Below, piece by piece: positions 8,523-18,814 of a DNA stretch of 64,000 nt (the stretch's first letter is position 1; each line of letters begins with the position of its first letter). This stretch comes from Bacteroidales bacterium (GTDB taxonomy: Bacteria > Bacteroidota > Bacteroidia > Bacteroidales > ML635J-15): positions 42,906-106,905 of the forward strand of contig JAFGVU010000195.1 in assembly GCA_016937855.1 (NCBI GenBank), read 5' to 3'. The notes below the pieces were generated by a model that searched no databases, had not been told where the DNA came from, and worked only from the letters and a program-made list of their open reading frames with translations. The translations under genes and the position numbers were made by a program.

Positions 8523-9146
8523 CTAATAACCCATTTCGTTCCAAGCTTCGTCAAATGCTTGATTTATTTCATTCATATTGTCGGGGTTGATAGAATACAT
8601 AATTATAAAGTAAATCAATAATATTGCTCCAAGAGCAAGTCCTATGATTGCACAAATTCTACCTGCATTAAGATTTCCTAGTGAAGATTGCTTGTATAGA
8701 CTAGGGTTTGCTGCGTAAGCTTTTTTAGCTTTTCCTGCCAAGATTAAAGCTATAATCGCCAAAATTGGTCCCAAAAAGGGTCCGCAGCAACATAAACTTA
8801 AAATGGAAAGAATCCCAAGAGTTAGAACTCCAGCCGAATTAGGAATATTAATTTTAAAGTTGTTTTGATGTGCATGATTAGGTTGTTGATAATTATTTTG
8901 AGCTTGGTAGCTTTGTTGCTGATTAAACTGCTGTTGGTTTTGCTGTGGAAACTCCGTTTGTTGGTTTGCAGTATATTGATTGCTATGATTATTAGAGTTT
9001 GGGTCAAAACCTCGGTTTGGGTTCTGATCCTGATAAGTTTCCTGTCCAGGGATAGGAGGGATTTGGTTTATTTCAGGGATACTTGCATGAGAATTGTCCT
9101 TCTCGTTAAAATCATTTTGTTTTAAATTTTTATTATCATTTTCCAT
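8523..9146 (-). CDS. Small membrane protein with Gln/Asn-rich N-terminus (CCC-motif, DUF4190-like)
   Basis: A 207-residue protein. Residues 1 to about 98 are low-complexity and rich in Gln/Asn/Pro, probably disordered. Two membrane segments follow: about 103-135 with LCCCGPFLGPILAIIALILAGKA, and about 160-185. This layout is common in small Bacteroidota proteins of unknown role. The C-terminal half of the pseudokinase at 58335-59945 has the same design. The short linker ends in an acidic tail. First in a run of co-directional genes leading to miaA. Confidence 0.7.
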   Translation of the reverse strand: MENDNKNLKQNDFNEKDNSHASIPEINQIPPIPGQETYQDQNPNRGFDPNSNNHSNQYTANQQTEFPQQNQQQFNQQQSYQAQNNYQQPNHAHQNNFKINIPNSAGVLTLGILSILSLCCCGPFLGPILAIIALILAGKAKKAYAANPSLYKQSSLGNLNAGRICAIIGLALGAILLIYFIIMYSINPDNMNEINQAFDEAWNEMGY

Positions 9147-9156
9147 AACTTTCTTT

Positions 9157-9447
9157 TTAATGGTTTATTAGAATATATACATAATTCAAAGATATAATAA
9201 TTGCATTAAATATGAAAAAATATTTTAAAATTTTGGCACCATTACGAAAATCAAATTTTAAGTGCAGTAAAAGATAAATTATCATAAAAACTAAAGGGAT
9301 AAGAGCAGGGTAGTTTAAAATGCTTTCTACTACATGTCCTCTCAGTAGTTCAATGATAGATCTTTGCATGCCACATCCCGGGCAGGGTAATCCTGTGGTT
9401 TCTTTAACAGGACAAGGCAACATGTGTCTTTCGAGCCAATCTAACAT
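9157..9447 (-). CDS. DUF2752 family membrane protein
   Basis: A 96-residue protein with the diagnostic GLPCPGCGMQRSIIELLRG motif near the N-terminus and two membrane segments (ILNYPALIPLVFMIIYLLLHL and ILKYFFIFNAIIISLNYVYIL). The PCPGCGxxRS motif with paired cysteines is the hallmark of DUF2752. Function unknown. It ends 10 bases before the CCC-motif gene, so the two are likely co-transcribed. Confidence 0.88.
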   Translation of the reverse strand: MLDWLERHMLPCPVKETTGLPCPGCGMQRSIIELLRGHVVESILNYPALIPLVFMIIYLLLHLKFDFRNGAKILKYFFIFNAIIISLNYVYILINH

Positions 9448-9578
9448 GCACCAAAAATAGTAAAAATTTGAACTTATAAAATGTGTTTCTGTTAGAATCG
9501 TCGTAATAAAAATATTCGAAATAATTGGAAGCTATTTTATTTTAGATTATTTTAGATTTTTATTTAATATTTATAGTT

Positions 9579-11432
9579 TTGAAAATAAATTGGATTATTC
9601 TTTTTATTTTAGCATCAATTACAAGCTTTGGTAAAACTGATTTGCGAAAAAAATCATTGTCTGAGTATTATATCTCCAATGCTGAGGCAATAAAATCTAT
9701 TTCAAAAGAAGACGCTTTAAAAACAATTGATTCTGGGATAATTTATCTATCTAATTTAAAAAATGATAGTCAAATTGGAGATTTATACTTTTACAAAGCC
9801 CGAATTTACGATTTTTATTATGAGTATGATTCTTCGTTCATATTTTATAAAAAAGCTGCCCCTTTTCTTATTAAATCATCAAACAAAATTGATGCTGCAA
9901 AATCGTACATAAATATTGGATATGAACATTATTATAGAGGAGAGTATGAACTTGCATTGTTCTCTTATAATTTAGCCGAAATTCTATTAGAAAATCAAGA
10001 AGATATTCTGCTAAAGAGTAAAGTATATAACAACAAGGGGCTTCTTAAAAAATCAATTGGGGAGTATTATGAAGCCATACTTGATTTTCAACTTGTTATC
10101 GATTTGTTGGAAAATACAGAGCATGAGTTGAATTTAGCAAATGCTTTCAATAATATTGGTATAATATATTGGGAGCAGAAAAACTATCAACTTGGGATAA
10201 ATTATTTCGAAAAAGCTTTGAAACTTTATTATAAAAACAACTCGACTCCCGATATTGCCTCGACGTATGTAAATATTGGTTTGATTTTTAGTAGTAAGTC
10301 CGATACAACAAAAGCTATTTATTATTATGATCAGGCTATTGATTTGTATTCGCAAATAAATAACTATCAGGAGATGGGACTTGCAATGATTAATAAAGCG
10401 GTTTTGTTGGATAAAAACAAGCGTTTTGAAGAAGCTGAGATGCTTTTTTTAAAATCACTAGAATTTTTTGATAAAGAAAAATATAATTTAGGCGTTTTTA
10501 TCGTAAAATGTAACCTTAGCCAGTTTTATTCGGAGAAAGGAGACAAAAACAAAGCAATAAATTATGCTTTACAAGCAATAAGTATGACTGAAATTGACAA
10601 GCCACTCAATTATCTGTCAGAAACTTACCTAGTTTTAGCATCGACTTTTACAGAATTACGAGATTTCCAAAAGGCAAATGAGTATTTATTTAATTATGTG
10701 CAAATCAAAGATACTGCTTTTAATATTGAAATAAACAAAGAAATTGCAGAATTGCAAACGAAATACGAAACTGATAAGAAAGATTTACAATTGGATATAT
10801 ATAGCAAACAAATAAAAATAAATGAGTTAGAAATAGAACAGAGCCGGAACTATACTCTTATCGCAATTTTTATTATCATTCTAGTACTTATTTCTACCTT
10901 TATTTTTGCAATTCTTTATTTGCAAAAAAGAAGATCTTATATGTCTTTAGTAGAGCAAAATTTTAAATTAGCAAAATCAGATATCGAAAAGGAAAAAAAG
11001 CTACTTGAAATAAAAGAACCTGAACCTAAACTTTCTTCTCAAATAAATCCAGAAACTAATATTAACGACAGTCAAAAACTAGAGTTATTAGATAGTCTGT
11101 CTAGGATAATGGAAGTCGAAAAAATATTTATGAATTCACAACTTACAATAAATGAGTTGGCAAAACTATTGAAAACAAATCGCAATTACCTATCCCAAAT
11201 AATTAATGAGAATTACAATATAAATTTTAATAATTATTTAAACGAGTTTAGGGTAAGAGAAGCTAGAAAATTATTAATAAGTGAAAAATTCGACAACTAC
11301 ACAATAGAGGGCATTGGTCAAACTGTTGGATTCTTTAATAGGGCTAGTTTTAACACTGCCTTTAAAAAACATACAGGTGTAACTCCCTCGTTTTTTAGAA
11401 ATAACTACTTCACAATAAGTAAACTGTCTTAA
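9579..11432 (+). CDS. TPR-repeat membrane protein with C-terminal AraC-type DNA-binding domain
   Basis: A 617-residue regulator starting with TTG (MKINWIILFILASITSFG, a signal peptide; no nearby ATG fits). Residues about 60-390 form tandem tetratricopeptide repeats (for example AFNNIGIIYWEQKNYQLGINYFEKAL). A membrane helix follows at about 425-447, then a cytoplasmic linker and an AraC/XylS helix-turn-helix pair at about 510-610 (LTINELAKLLKTNRNYLSQIIN; GIGQTVGFFNRASFNTAFKKHTGVTPSFFR). A membrane-anchored regulator with a periplasmic TPR sensor is a known Bacteroidota layout. It stands alone and may control the secreted-protein block that follows. Confidence 0.88.
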   Translation: MKINWIILFILASITSFGKTDLRKKSLSEYYISNAEAIKSISKEDALKTIDSGIIYLSNLKNDSQIGDLYFYKARIYDFYYEYDSSFIFYKKAAPFLIKSSNKIDAAKSYINIGYEHYYRGEYELALFSYNLAEILLENQEDILLKSKVYNNKGLLKKSIGEYYEAILDFQLVIDLLENTEHELNLANAFNNIGIIYWEQKNYQLGINYFEKALKLYYKNNSTPDIASTYVNIGLIFSSKSDTTKAIYYYDQAIDLYSQINNYQEMGLAMINKAVLLDKNKRFEEAEMLFLKSLEFFDKEKYNLGVFIVKCNLSQFYSEKGDKNKAINYALQAISMTEIDKPLNYLSETYLVLASTFTELRDFQKANEYLFNYVQIKDTAFNIEINKEIAELQTKYETDKKDLQLDIYSKQIKINELEIEQSRNYTLIAIFIIILVLISTFIFAILYLQKRRSYMSLVEQNFKLAKSDIEKEKKLLEIKEPEPKLSSQINPETNINDSQKLELLDSLSRIMEVEKIFMNSQLTINELAKLLKTNRNYLSQIINENYNINFNNYLNEFRVREARKLLISEKFDNYTIEGIGQTVGFFNRASFNTAFKKHTGVTPSFFRNNYFTISKLS

Positions 11433-11551
11433 ATCAATTAATTGAGTTTACAACTAAATAATTAGTAAAATAAAGCCTCATTTTTAAGCAATTTAACTCT
11501 ATTTGCATTTTTTTATAAGTAATTGATATTCAGCAGTTTGCCATTTTGACT

Positions 11552-11575
11552 TGTAAAGATTGTTCATTCTTTACA
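11552..11575. promoter_or_regulatory. Inverted repeat upstream of the secreted-protein block (possible operator)
   Basis: TGTAAAGA-TTGTTCAT-TCTTTACA is a perfect 8-bp inverted repeat with an 8-base spacer, in the 221-base gap between the TPR/AraC gene and the first FG-GAP gene. Downstream, TAATTTTG at 11607-11614 fits the -7 consensus. The repeat would sit near -55, a typical activator position. That the AraC protein binds it is inference. Confidence 0.35.
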
Positions 11576-11653
11576 TACTATGTTTTTTTTTAGTGTATTT
11601 GGGTCGTAATTTTGGAAAAGATTAACAAAATTATCAATTAAAAAAATGTAGTC

Positions 11654-14600
11654 ATGAAAAAGAAATTTACAATCATCTCAGTTTTACTTCTAATTAACAG
11701 TCTTGTTTTTTCACAAGATAACAATGAAAATTATCAAGCCTTGCCAATTCCTTATGAGAATAGCGCAGGATTAAGTTATGGACAAGTTGTTTCGATAGAT
11801 GGTAATTATGCTGCAATCGGATGCCCTGGATACGATAGTAATAGTGGTAAAGTCGAATTATTAGAGTATTCCGGTTCTTCGTGGGAAGTCGTTGCAGTAC
11901 TAACATCCTCAAATGTAAATCCAGATGACAATTTTGGCTCAAGTGTTTGCATCAATCAAGACATAGTAATAATTGGTGCATACAATAACGATGAGTTAGG
12001 TACAAATGTAGGAATGGCCTATATATTTGAAAAGCCAAGTAGTGGATGGACAGATATGACAGAAACAGTTAAGCTATTTCCTTCCGATGGTGATAATTCG
12101 GATCTTTTCGGGGTTTCAGTAGCTGTAAACAACGACATTGCGTACGTTGGAGCATCAGGTTGGGACGGTGATTTTTCATCCGAAGGTGCAATTTATGTTT
12201 TTCAAAAAACATCAACAACTTGGGAAGATTTTGAAGAAATAGCAATGCTTAATTTGTCCGACCCCTCAAATATAGATCAACTTGGCAAAAGCATATCTGT
12301 ATATGATGATATTTTAGTAGCAGGCGTTTCGTATGATGATGAAAATGGGACAAACTCAGGAGCAGCTTATATATTTGAAAAACCTGTTTCAGGATGGGCA
12401 AATGCCACAGAAACAGCCAAACTTACAGCAACCGACTGTTCGGAGTTTAATTATTTTGGTAACAGTGTATCTGTTTACGGAAATACTGTTGTTGTTGGCA
12501 CAAGTGCTAGTAAAGGTGGATATATATTTGAAAAACCTATTACAGGATGGATAGATGCAACCCAGGATGCAAAATTAACTCAGAGCATTCCTGAACAATA
12601 TGACGGATTTGGCAAATTTGTTTCTATCGATGACCAAACCATAATTATAGGTGCTCCCTATAGTGATTATGATGGCATAATAAATAGTGGTTCAGCATAT
12701 ATTTATTCTAAACCAAGCACAGGTTGGGTAGATGCAGTTGAAAATGCTGTAATTTATTGTTCAAATTCTGAAGAAGATTTCTTGTTAGGAAGTGCTTTAG
12801 ATATTAGTGGCGACATAATTGTTGTAGGCATACCTCTTTATAGTGTGGCTTACGCAAATCAGGGTGGCGTTTGTCTTTATCATAAACCTGTTTCTGGTTG
12901 GGTTAATAATAGCTCTGAAGACTATTTCTTAACTCCTTTACCATATTTGCATAATGCAGCGGAAAATGCCGGATATAGTGTTTCCATTTCCGGAGATTAT
13001 GCTGTAATGGGAGCTTATGGATATAACGACAATTCAGGATTAGCATACGTATTGTACTATGATGGTTCAAACTGGAATAATATTGCACAACTTTCTCCAT
13101 CAGATGCAGAAAATGATGCACACTTTGGATATTCTGTGGCAATACACGATGATGTAATTGTAGTTGGGGCATATCAGAGTTATGATTCGCAATTAGGTAG
13201 TGGATCAATTTATGTTTTCGAAAAACCTATTGATGGGTGGTCTGATATGACAGAAACAGCAAAGCTAACAGCATCGGTTGAATCTGGAAGACACTTAGGA
13301 TATGCTATAGCTTTTGATGGAAATACTATTGTTGCAGGAGCACCTTTTGACAATATTGATGGCGTAATAACTATGGCAGGTAGTGTTTATGTTTTTGAAA
13401 AACCTGAAGATGGTTGGGCCACAGGACATGAAAATGCCATTTTACAAGCATCAGACCCCGAAGCATCTGACTATTTTGGTAGCTCAGTGGCTGTCGAAAA
13501 TGATATAATTGTTGTTGGACATTATATCGATAACGAAAACGGTAATAGCTCTGGCTCTATATATGTGTATGAAAAATCTGGCGAAAATTGGATAAATGCA
13601 ACTGAAACAACAAAATTTTCTTCAAGCAACTCGGAGGCAAATTGCTACTTCGGATATTCAGTCGATATTAGTAACCAAATAATTGTTGCGGGTTCTTTTC
13701 CTCAATTATCAAGCATTGCCGGATTTGCATCTGTATTTCAAAAAGATGAAGGTAATTGGGTAGAGTTGGCTAATTTATCAAATTCTGATGCTACAAGCAG
13801 CGACAATTTTGGAATTGATGTTTCAATCGATAACGATATTATAGTTGTTGGCGCAAACAATAATAGTAGTAGTGGAGCTTCTTACCTTTTTAAGCAAGCA
13901 TCAACAGGATGGACAAACATGACAGAAACAATAAAACTTACCGCTTCGGATGCAACAGAAAATGATTACTTTGGAATAAATACAGATATTCAAAACGGTA
14001 AAATTATTATTGGAGCAAACGGATTAGATTCTAATGGTAGTGAATCCGGTGGAGCATATTTATTCTTATTGCCTTATGTTTTAGAAGAACCCGAAAGTAT
14101 TAGTAATGTATGTGGAAATGAAGTTGTGTCTTTTGATATTTCTGCTGTTGCCACCGGATACCAATGGCAAATTAGCGACGAAGATGGAATAGTATTTTCC
14201 GATATAAATGATGATGAGGTATTTACTGGATATGATTCAGAATCTTTGGTAGTTAATCTCAATTCTAATTTAGATAATCTTTATGTAAGATGTAATGTTT
14301 TTGGTGGCGATGAATTTATTTCTGTTGGTCCATATCAAATTTTATTAGAAAATGAATTGCCCGAATTAGAAGTACAAAACATAGAAATATTTACAGATGA
14401 ATCTGGCTTTGCATATCTTAACTCTAGCGACTTAGTTGTTTTAGCATCAGATAATTGTATGATTGAGGATACAATTTTAAGTCAATCTGTATTTAACTGC
14501 GATGAAAACTCTGTTTTTGTTGATGTTGCCGTAATTGATATTTCAGGAAATTCTTATGTGCAAGTGTCTAATGTAACTGTTACAGACACAATCAAGCCCG

Positions 14601-15109
14601 AAATAAATTGTGCAGAATCTATAAATGTTGTTGCAGACCAAGGACAACAATATTACACTGTACAAGGAACCGAAATAGATCCTACCAACGCAGCCGACAA
14701 CTGTGGAGTGGAAAGCATTTTAAACGATTTTAATAATTTGTCATCCTTAGCAAATGTCCAAATTCCTGATGGAAATACAACTATTATTTGGACTGCAACA
14801 GACAATTCAGGCAATCAAAACACCTGTACCCTTAATATATTTGTTGACCAATATGTTGGATTTAACGATTTAACTAATCCTAATACTATTGCATACCCAA
14901 ATCCATTTAACAATTATCTAAACTTAGAAAATCAAACTAATTCTAAAAATGTAAACTTTGAAATATGCGATGCATTGGGACAAATTCTTATTGCTGGCAA
15001 AGTTGATCATTTAAGCCGCATCGACACTAGTGAATTACCTTTCGGAGCATACATTTTAAAAATTAAAAACGAGAAAAATACTAGCATTATTAAAATTATT
15101 AAAGAGTAA
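11654..15109 (+). CDS. Large secreted FG-GAP repeat protein with T9SS type A sorting tail
   Basis: 1151 residues with a signal peptide (about 1-20). About a dozen imperfect repeats fill residues 30-810, each with a form like 'DxFGxSVxIxxDxIIVGAxxxDxxGxxSGSAYIFEKPxxGWxxATETAKLTASD'. This resembles FG-GAP beta-propeller blades seen in extracellular adhesins. A region with paired cysteines (820-930), an HYR-like domain (DNCGVESILNDFNN... IIWTATDNSGNQNTC) and a T9SS tail (YPNPFNNYLNLEN... GAYILKIKNEKNTSIIKIIKE) follow. Expected to be exported and attached to the surface by type IX secretion. Ligand unknown. Confidence 0.88.
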   Translation: MKKKFTIISVLLLINSLVFSQDNNENYQALPIPYENSAGLSYGQVVSIDGNYAAIGCPGYDSNSGKVELLEYSGSSWEVVAVLTSSNVNPDDNFGSSVCINQDIVIIGAYNNDELGTNVGMAYIFEKPSSGWTDMTETVKLFPSDGDNSDLFGVSVAVNNDIAYVGASGWDGDFSSEGAIYVFQKTSTTWEDFEEIAMLNLSDPSNIDQLGKSISVYDDILVAGVSYDDENGTNSGAAYIFEKPVSGWANATETAKLTATDCSEFNYFGNSVSVYGNTVVVGTSASKGGYIFEKPITGWIDATQDAKLTQSIPEQYDGFGKFVSIDDQTIIIGAPYSDYDGIINSGSAYIYSKPSTGWVDAVENAVIYCSNSEEDFLLGSALDISGDIIVVGIPLYSVAYANQGGVCLYHKPVSGWVNNSSEDYFLTPLPYLHNAAENAGYSVSISGDYAVMGAYGYNDNSGLAYVLYYDGSNWNNIAQLSPSDAENDAHFGYSVAIHDDVIVVGAYQSYDSQLGSGSIYVFEKPIDGWSDMTETAKLTASVESGRHLGYAIAFDGNTIVAGAPFDNIDGVITMAGSVYVFEKPEDGWATGHENAILQASDPEASDYFGSSVAVENDIIVVGHYIDNENGNSSGSIYVYEKSGENWINATETTKFSSSNSEANCYFGYSVDISNQIIVAGSFPQLSSIAGFASVFQKDEGNWVELANLSNSDATSSDNFGIDVSIDNDIIVVGANNNSSSGASYLFKQASTGWTNMTETIKLTASDATENDYFGINTDIQNGKIIIGANGLDSNGSESGGAYLFLLPYVLEEPESISNVCGNEVVSFDISAVATGYQWQISDEDGIVFSDINDDEVFTGYDSESLVVNLNSNLDNLYVRCNVFGGDEFISVGPYQILLENELPELEVQNIEIFTDESGFAYLNSSDLVVLASDNCMIEDTILSQSVFNCDENSVFVDVAVIDISGNSYVQVSNVTVTDTIKPEINCAESINVVADQGQQYYTVQGTEIDPTNAADNCGVESILNDFNNLSSLANVQIPDGNTTIIWTATDNSGNQNTCTLNIFVDQYVGFNDLTNPNTIAYPNPFNNYLNLENQTNSKNVNFEICDALGQILIAGKVDHLSRIDTSELPFGAYILKIKNEKNTSIIKIIKE

Positions 15110-15174
15110 ATTCAAGTTGCGACATCATAAATATTGTAAACAAAACAAGTAAATATAAATCTTAAAAATAAAAA

Positions 15175-17697
15175 ATGATGAAAACGATTGATGAAAATTT
15201 TAGCAGAAATCATAGTTATGTAAGAATAAGATTAAGTAGTTTATTATCCTTTTATAAAAAGAAAATAGATACAATCCTAGGGTTATTTTTAGTGATAAGT
15301 ATAATGGCAATCAGTTCAACCATTACCGCTCAAGAATATTCGTTTGAATATAACCTAATAAACAACGGACTTGCAGAAATTAGTGTTGGAGAGCATTCGA
15401 ACTTTGAATTTGCAGACCTTGATGCCGATGGCGATTTAGATTTATATGTAGGTTTGGATGATGCCCATATAAAGAAATATATTAACGATGGAGATGCGAG
15501 TTTTACACCTTCAACAAATCTGCAAGCAGATGGATTAGATATTAATGCAGCTGGTTCTAATGTTAACCCTTCATTTGCTGATATGGATAATGATGGAGAT
15601 TTAGATTTGTTTATACCTAATAATTCTAGAATAGAAATGTTTATAAATGATGGAGAAGGAAATTTTTCGACAGTAGGCAACATTCAGGCAGATGGAACTG
15701 ATATATATTTGGAAGGCAACTCCTCTTTAGCTTGGGAGGATATTGGTAATGATGGAGACTTAGATTTGTTTGTAGGAGATTTTTTGGGAAATGTTAAAGT
15801 GTATCTAAATAATGGCAGTGCCGAATTTGTTGAAGCTTCTAATTTGCAAGCAGATGGTACAGAAATAGATTATAATGATGAAATAGGAATTTCATTTGCT
15901 GATATAGACAATGATTCTGATAATGATTTGTATATTTGTAATATCTCAGGATATATAGATGTATTTTCAAATAATGGCTCGGGGATTTTTTCATTTTCAG
16001 AAACTTTATCGGCAGATGGTACACAAATAGTTGCTGGCTGGTCTGCCATACCACAATTTGCCGATTTGGACGATGATGGTGATTTGGATTTATATTTTCG
16101 GGATAATAGTAATTTTATTCAGATATTTCTAAATGATGGATACGGCGTATTCACAACTTCTGGAAATGTTCAAGCTATTAACCCTGAAATAGATTTAGGC
16201 TCGTATTCGAGCCCTGTATTTGCAGACTTTGACACGGATGGTGATTTAGATTTGTATGCAGGCTGCGATGCTGGCTACATAAAAGTGTTTTCTAACGATG
16301 GCAATGCTAATTTCTCATTTGAGTCTAATCTTCAAGCAGATGGAACAGAGATTAACTTTGGCGAAAGATCTGTCCCTGTTTTAGCCGACTTAGATTTAGA
16401 TAGCGATTTAGATTTTTACATTGGCAATGAGGATGGGAATGTTGAGATTTTTTATAATGATGGAAGTGGCGTTTTTTCTTCGGGGGGCAAACTTCAAGCC
16501 GATGGTTCTGATATTGATGTTGGCTTTAACTCAAGTCCCGAATTTGCAGATCTTGATAATGATGGAGACCTAGACTTATATGTTGGTGAAAGATATGGTA
16601 GCATAAAATGCTTCATCAATGATGGTCTAGGAGTTTTTACCGCATCAACAAATCTATATGCCGATGGTGAAGAACTAAATATTGGTTCCTACTCAAATCC
16701 AACTTTCGCCGACATTGATAATGATAACGATTTAGATTTATTGGTTGGCGAAGTTATTGGTGACATAAATATATTCGCTAACGATGGCAATGGTAATTTT
16801 GAGTCAATTGGCACTCTTGAGGCAGATGGCAATGAGATTAATTGTCTTTATGGTAAGGTTGTCTTTGCAAATGTTTTTAACTCGTGTTCTAAAGAGTTAT
16901 TTCTAGGTAATAAGTACGGAACTATACAGTATTTTAGTTTTGTTGATACAACAGCCCCTGATGTTCCAATAATTGCAGAAGTAACTGCAGAGTGTTCAAT
17001 TATTGTAAATCCTCCAACCGCTAACGATAATTGTGGCATAGAGATAACCGGAACAACAACCGATCCAACAGAATATAGCGAACAGGGAACATATACAATT
17101 AATTGGAGCTTTGTGGATGATGCTGGTAATACTTCAACTCAAACACAAAATATTATTCTACAAGATGTTACTCAACCAACAATTACTTGTACTGAAAATC
17201 AAACAATATATGCTAATGAATTAGATAACTACATTGTACAGGGAACAGAATTTGATCCGGGTTCAATTTTTGATAATTGTGAAATTGCCAACATAGTTAA
17301 TGACTTTAATAGTTCTGAAACCTTAGAAAATGTGCAACTTGAAGTTGGCACGCATAGTATAATGTGGACAATTACTGATGAAGCAGGAAACTCCAATACA
17401 TGTACTTCACAAATAATTGTTGAAGATTTTGTCGGAATAGATTCCCATCAATCCAATACTATATCAGTATTTCCTAATCCTGCAAACAAAATTGTATATT
17501 TCAGTTTTAAAGATAATTATTCGATTGATATTTTAAATGTTAGGATGTTTGACATTACAGGTAAAGAAGTTTATTACAAAAAAAGCACAGAGTCGAACAT
17601 ATTTTCATTAGATATTTCATCTTTTAAAAACGGGATATATATTGTATCTATTGAATCAGAAAACCAAATTAGTTACACTAAAATTGTTAAACAATAA
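15175..17697 (+). CDS. Secreted VCBS/FG-GAP repeat protein with T9SS type A sorting tail
   Basis: 840 residues. The hydrophobic segment lies about 35-52 residues in, so the signal peptide has an unusually long N-region; the start may be further downstream (Met at 15304 falls after most of it). About nine repeats of ~55 residues carry FADLDNDGDLDLYVG-like calcium-binding loops and NDGxGxFxxxxNLQADGxEI. These are the FG-GAP/VCBS type common in Bacteroidota surface proteins. Two HYR-like domains with DNC motifs follow, then the T9SS tail (VFPNPANKIVYFSF... GIYIVSIESENQISYTKIVKQ). Its HYR module closely resembles that of the preceding gene, suggesting shared ancestry. Confidence 0.86.
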   Translation: MMKTIDENFSRNHSYVRIRLSSLLSFYKKKIDTILGLFLVISIMAISSTITAQEYSFEYNLINNGLAEISVGEHSNFEFADLDADGDLDLYVGLDDAHIKKYINDGDASFTPSTNLQADGLDINAAGSNVNPSFADMDNDGDLDLFIPNNSRIEMFINDGEGNFSTVGNIQADGTDIYLEGNSSLAWEDIGNDGDLDLFVGDFLGNVKVYLNNGSAEFVEASNLQADGTEIDYNDEIGISFADIDNDSDNDLYICNISGYIDVFSNNGSGIFSFSETLSADGTQIVAGWSAIPQFADLDDDGDLDLYFRDNSNFIQIFLNDGYGVFTTSGNVQAINPEIDLGSYSSPVFADFDTDGDLDLYAGCDAGYIKVFSNDGNANFSFESNLQADGTEINFGERSVPVLADLDLDSDLDFYIGNEDGNVEIFYNDGSGVFSSGGKLQADGSDIDVGFNSSPEFADLDNDGDLDLYVGERYGSIKCFINDGLGVFTASTNLYADGEELNIGSYSNPTFADIDNDNDLDLLVGEVIGDINIFANDGNGNFESIGTLEADGNEINCLYGKVVFANVFNSCSKELFLGNKYGTIQYFSFVDTTAPDVPIIAEVTAECSIIVNPPTANDNCGIEITGTTTDPTEYSEQGTYTINWSFVDDAGNTSTQTQNIILQDVTQPTITCTENQTIYANELDNYIVQGTEFDPGSIFDNCEIANIVNDFNSSETLENVQLEVGTHSIMWTITDEAGNSNTCTSQIIVEDFVGIDSHQSNTISVFPNPANKIVYFSFKDNYSIDILNVRMFDITGKEVYYKKSTESNIFSLDISSFKNGIYIVSIESENQISYTKIVKQ

Positions 17698-17702
17698 AAC
17701 TT

Positions 17703-18230
17703 ATGAAAACACTAATATCTATATGTCTAATTTTTCTGGGCTTACCTGTTTTTACTCAGACAAATACTGTATTAAAAAAACAAATGTTTTGCACTGCGAT
17801 ACAAAACTTAAGTACTTCACCATATTATGTGGTAATAAATGTAAAAAACCATAAAACAGGAAGCTTCGAGGAGCTTTGCATAGACACTCATTCTTTATCT
17901 AAACTTATAAATATTAACAAATACGACTGTGATAAAAATTCTGATTTGCAATTTGAATTTGATGAAAAAACTTTGGATGATTTGTACACTCGCATCTACA
18001 CTCGAGAAGAGCTGAAGCTATATGAAGATTCAATAAAAAATCTGGACTTATGGCCTGATATAAAAACAGGGAAAACCATTAGTAAAGTTTTTAAGCAAAC
18101 TGAATTTAAACAACAAATTATGTTTGCACATATTTTATTCAACAATGGATTTATGGTGTCGCGTTCTTGTTTAGCCGGGAATATTATTAATTTTATTACC
18201 TATGAAAATGATATAAAACCGCATTTTTAA
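17703..18230 (+). CDS. Secreted protein of unknown function
   Basis: 175 residues, beginning 5 bases after the FG-GAP gene stop and so probably in its operon. It has a signal peptide (MKTLISICLIFLGLPVFTQT) and then a compact domain with four cysteines (FCTAIQ, ELCIDTH, KYDCDK, SRSCLAG) that could form two disulphides. I do not recognise the family. It lacks a T9SS tail. Periplasmic or outer-surface location is inferred from the signal peptide only. Confidence 0.6.
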   Translation: MKTLISICLIFLGLPVFTQTNTVLKKQMFCTAIQNLSTSPYYVVINVKNHKTGSFEELCIDTHSLSKLININKYDCDKNSDLQFEFDEKTLDDLYTRIYTREELKLYEDSIKNLDLWPDIKTGKTISKVFKQTEFKQQIMFAHILFNNGFMVSRSCLAGNIINFITYENDIKPHF

Positions 18231-18313
18231 GTCAATAAATTATTCTTTTTATAATAATACTATTTTAATTATAAGTGAGTGTTAGTTTAGTTTTAAATAA
18301 TAAATTATACGAT

Positions 18314-18802
18314 ATGAAATTAAAATTACTAAGGTTATATTTAGTCTTTCTATTCGGACTAGGACTGACAGGACTACAAGCACAAGAAAGCGTTAACGGC
18401 ACAGGCGGTAATGCTTCGGGCAGCGGAGGCTCAGTAAGTTATTCAGTTGGACAGGTTGGGTATCAAACTCATTCCGGAACAAGCGGCTCAATAGCCGAAG
18501 GAATTCAACAACCTTATGAAATTTCGGTAGCATCGGAATTAGAAGAAGCCAAAGGCATAAATCTTTCAGTTTCGGCTTATCCTAACCCAACAACCGATTT
18601 CCTAAATTTGAAAGTTGAGAATTTTGACAACACAAATTTGTCGTATCAGCTTTTCGACATAAACGGAAAACTTTTTGAAAGCAAAAAAATCACAGGCGAC
18701 CAAACAAGCATTGTTATGAGTAATCTTGTGTCAGCAACGTATTTTGTAAAAGTAACCGAAAGCAACAAAGAAGTAAAAACGTTTAAAATCATTAAAAATT
18801 AA
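18314..18802 (+). CDS. Short secreted protein with T9SS type A sorting tail
   Basis: The ATG at 18314 gives a signal peptide (MKLKLLRLYLVFLFGLGLTGLQAQ); the track start at 18275 is a GTG with no support. The mature part begins with a Gly/Ser-rich stretch (NGTGGNASGSGGSVSYSVGQVGYQ) followed by a T9SS domain (SAYPNPTTDFLNLKVEN... ATYFVKVTESNKEVKTFKIIKN). About 162 residues in all, so little more than an anchor plus tail. It is followed 12 bases later by the Lcl-like gene, and this pairing is common in Bacteroidota. The coding sequence looks visibly richer in GC than the genes before it. Confidence 0.75.
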   Translation: MKLKLLRLYLVFLFGLGLTGLQAQESVNGTGGNASGSGGSVSYSVGQVGYQTHSGTSGSIAEGIQQPYEISVASELEEAKGINLSVSAYPNPTTDFLNLKVENFDNTNLSYQLFDINGKLFESKKITGDQTSIVMSNLVSATYFVKVTESNKEVKTFKIIKN

Positions 18803-18814
18803 GGAGGAATAAAT

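Noticed and set aside
11654-15109. Internal repeats in the FG-GAP genes as a DNA-level repeat array or CRISPR
   Set aside because: The repeats are imperfect, 160-210 bases apart and in frame, so they are protein-domain repeats.
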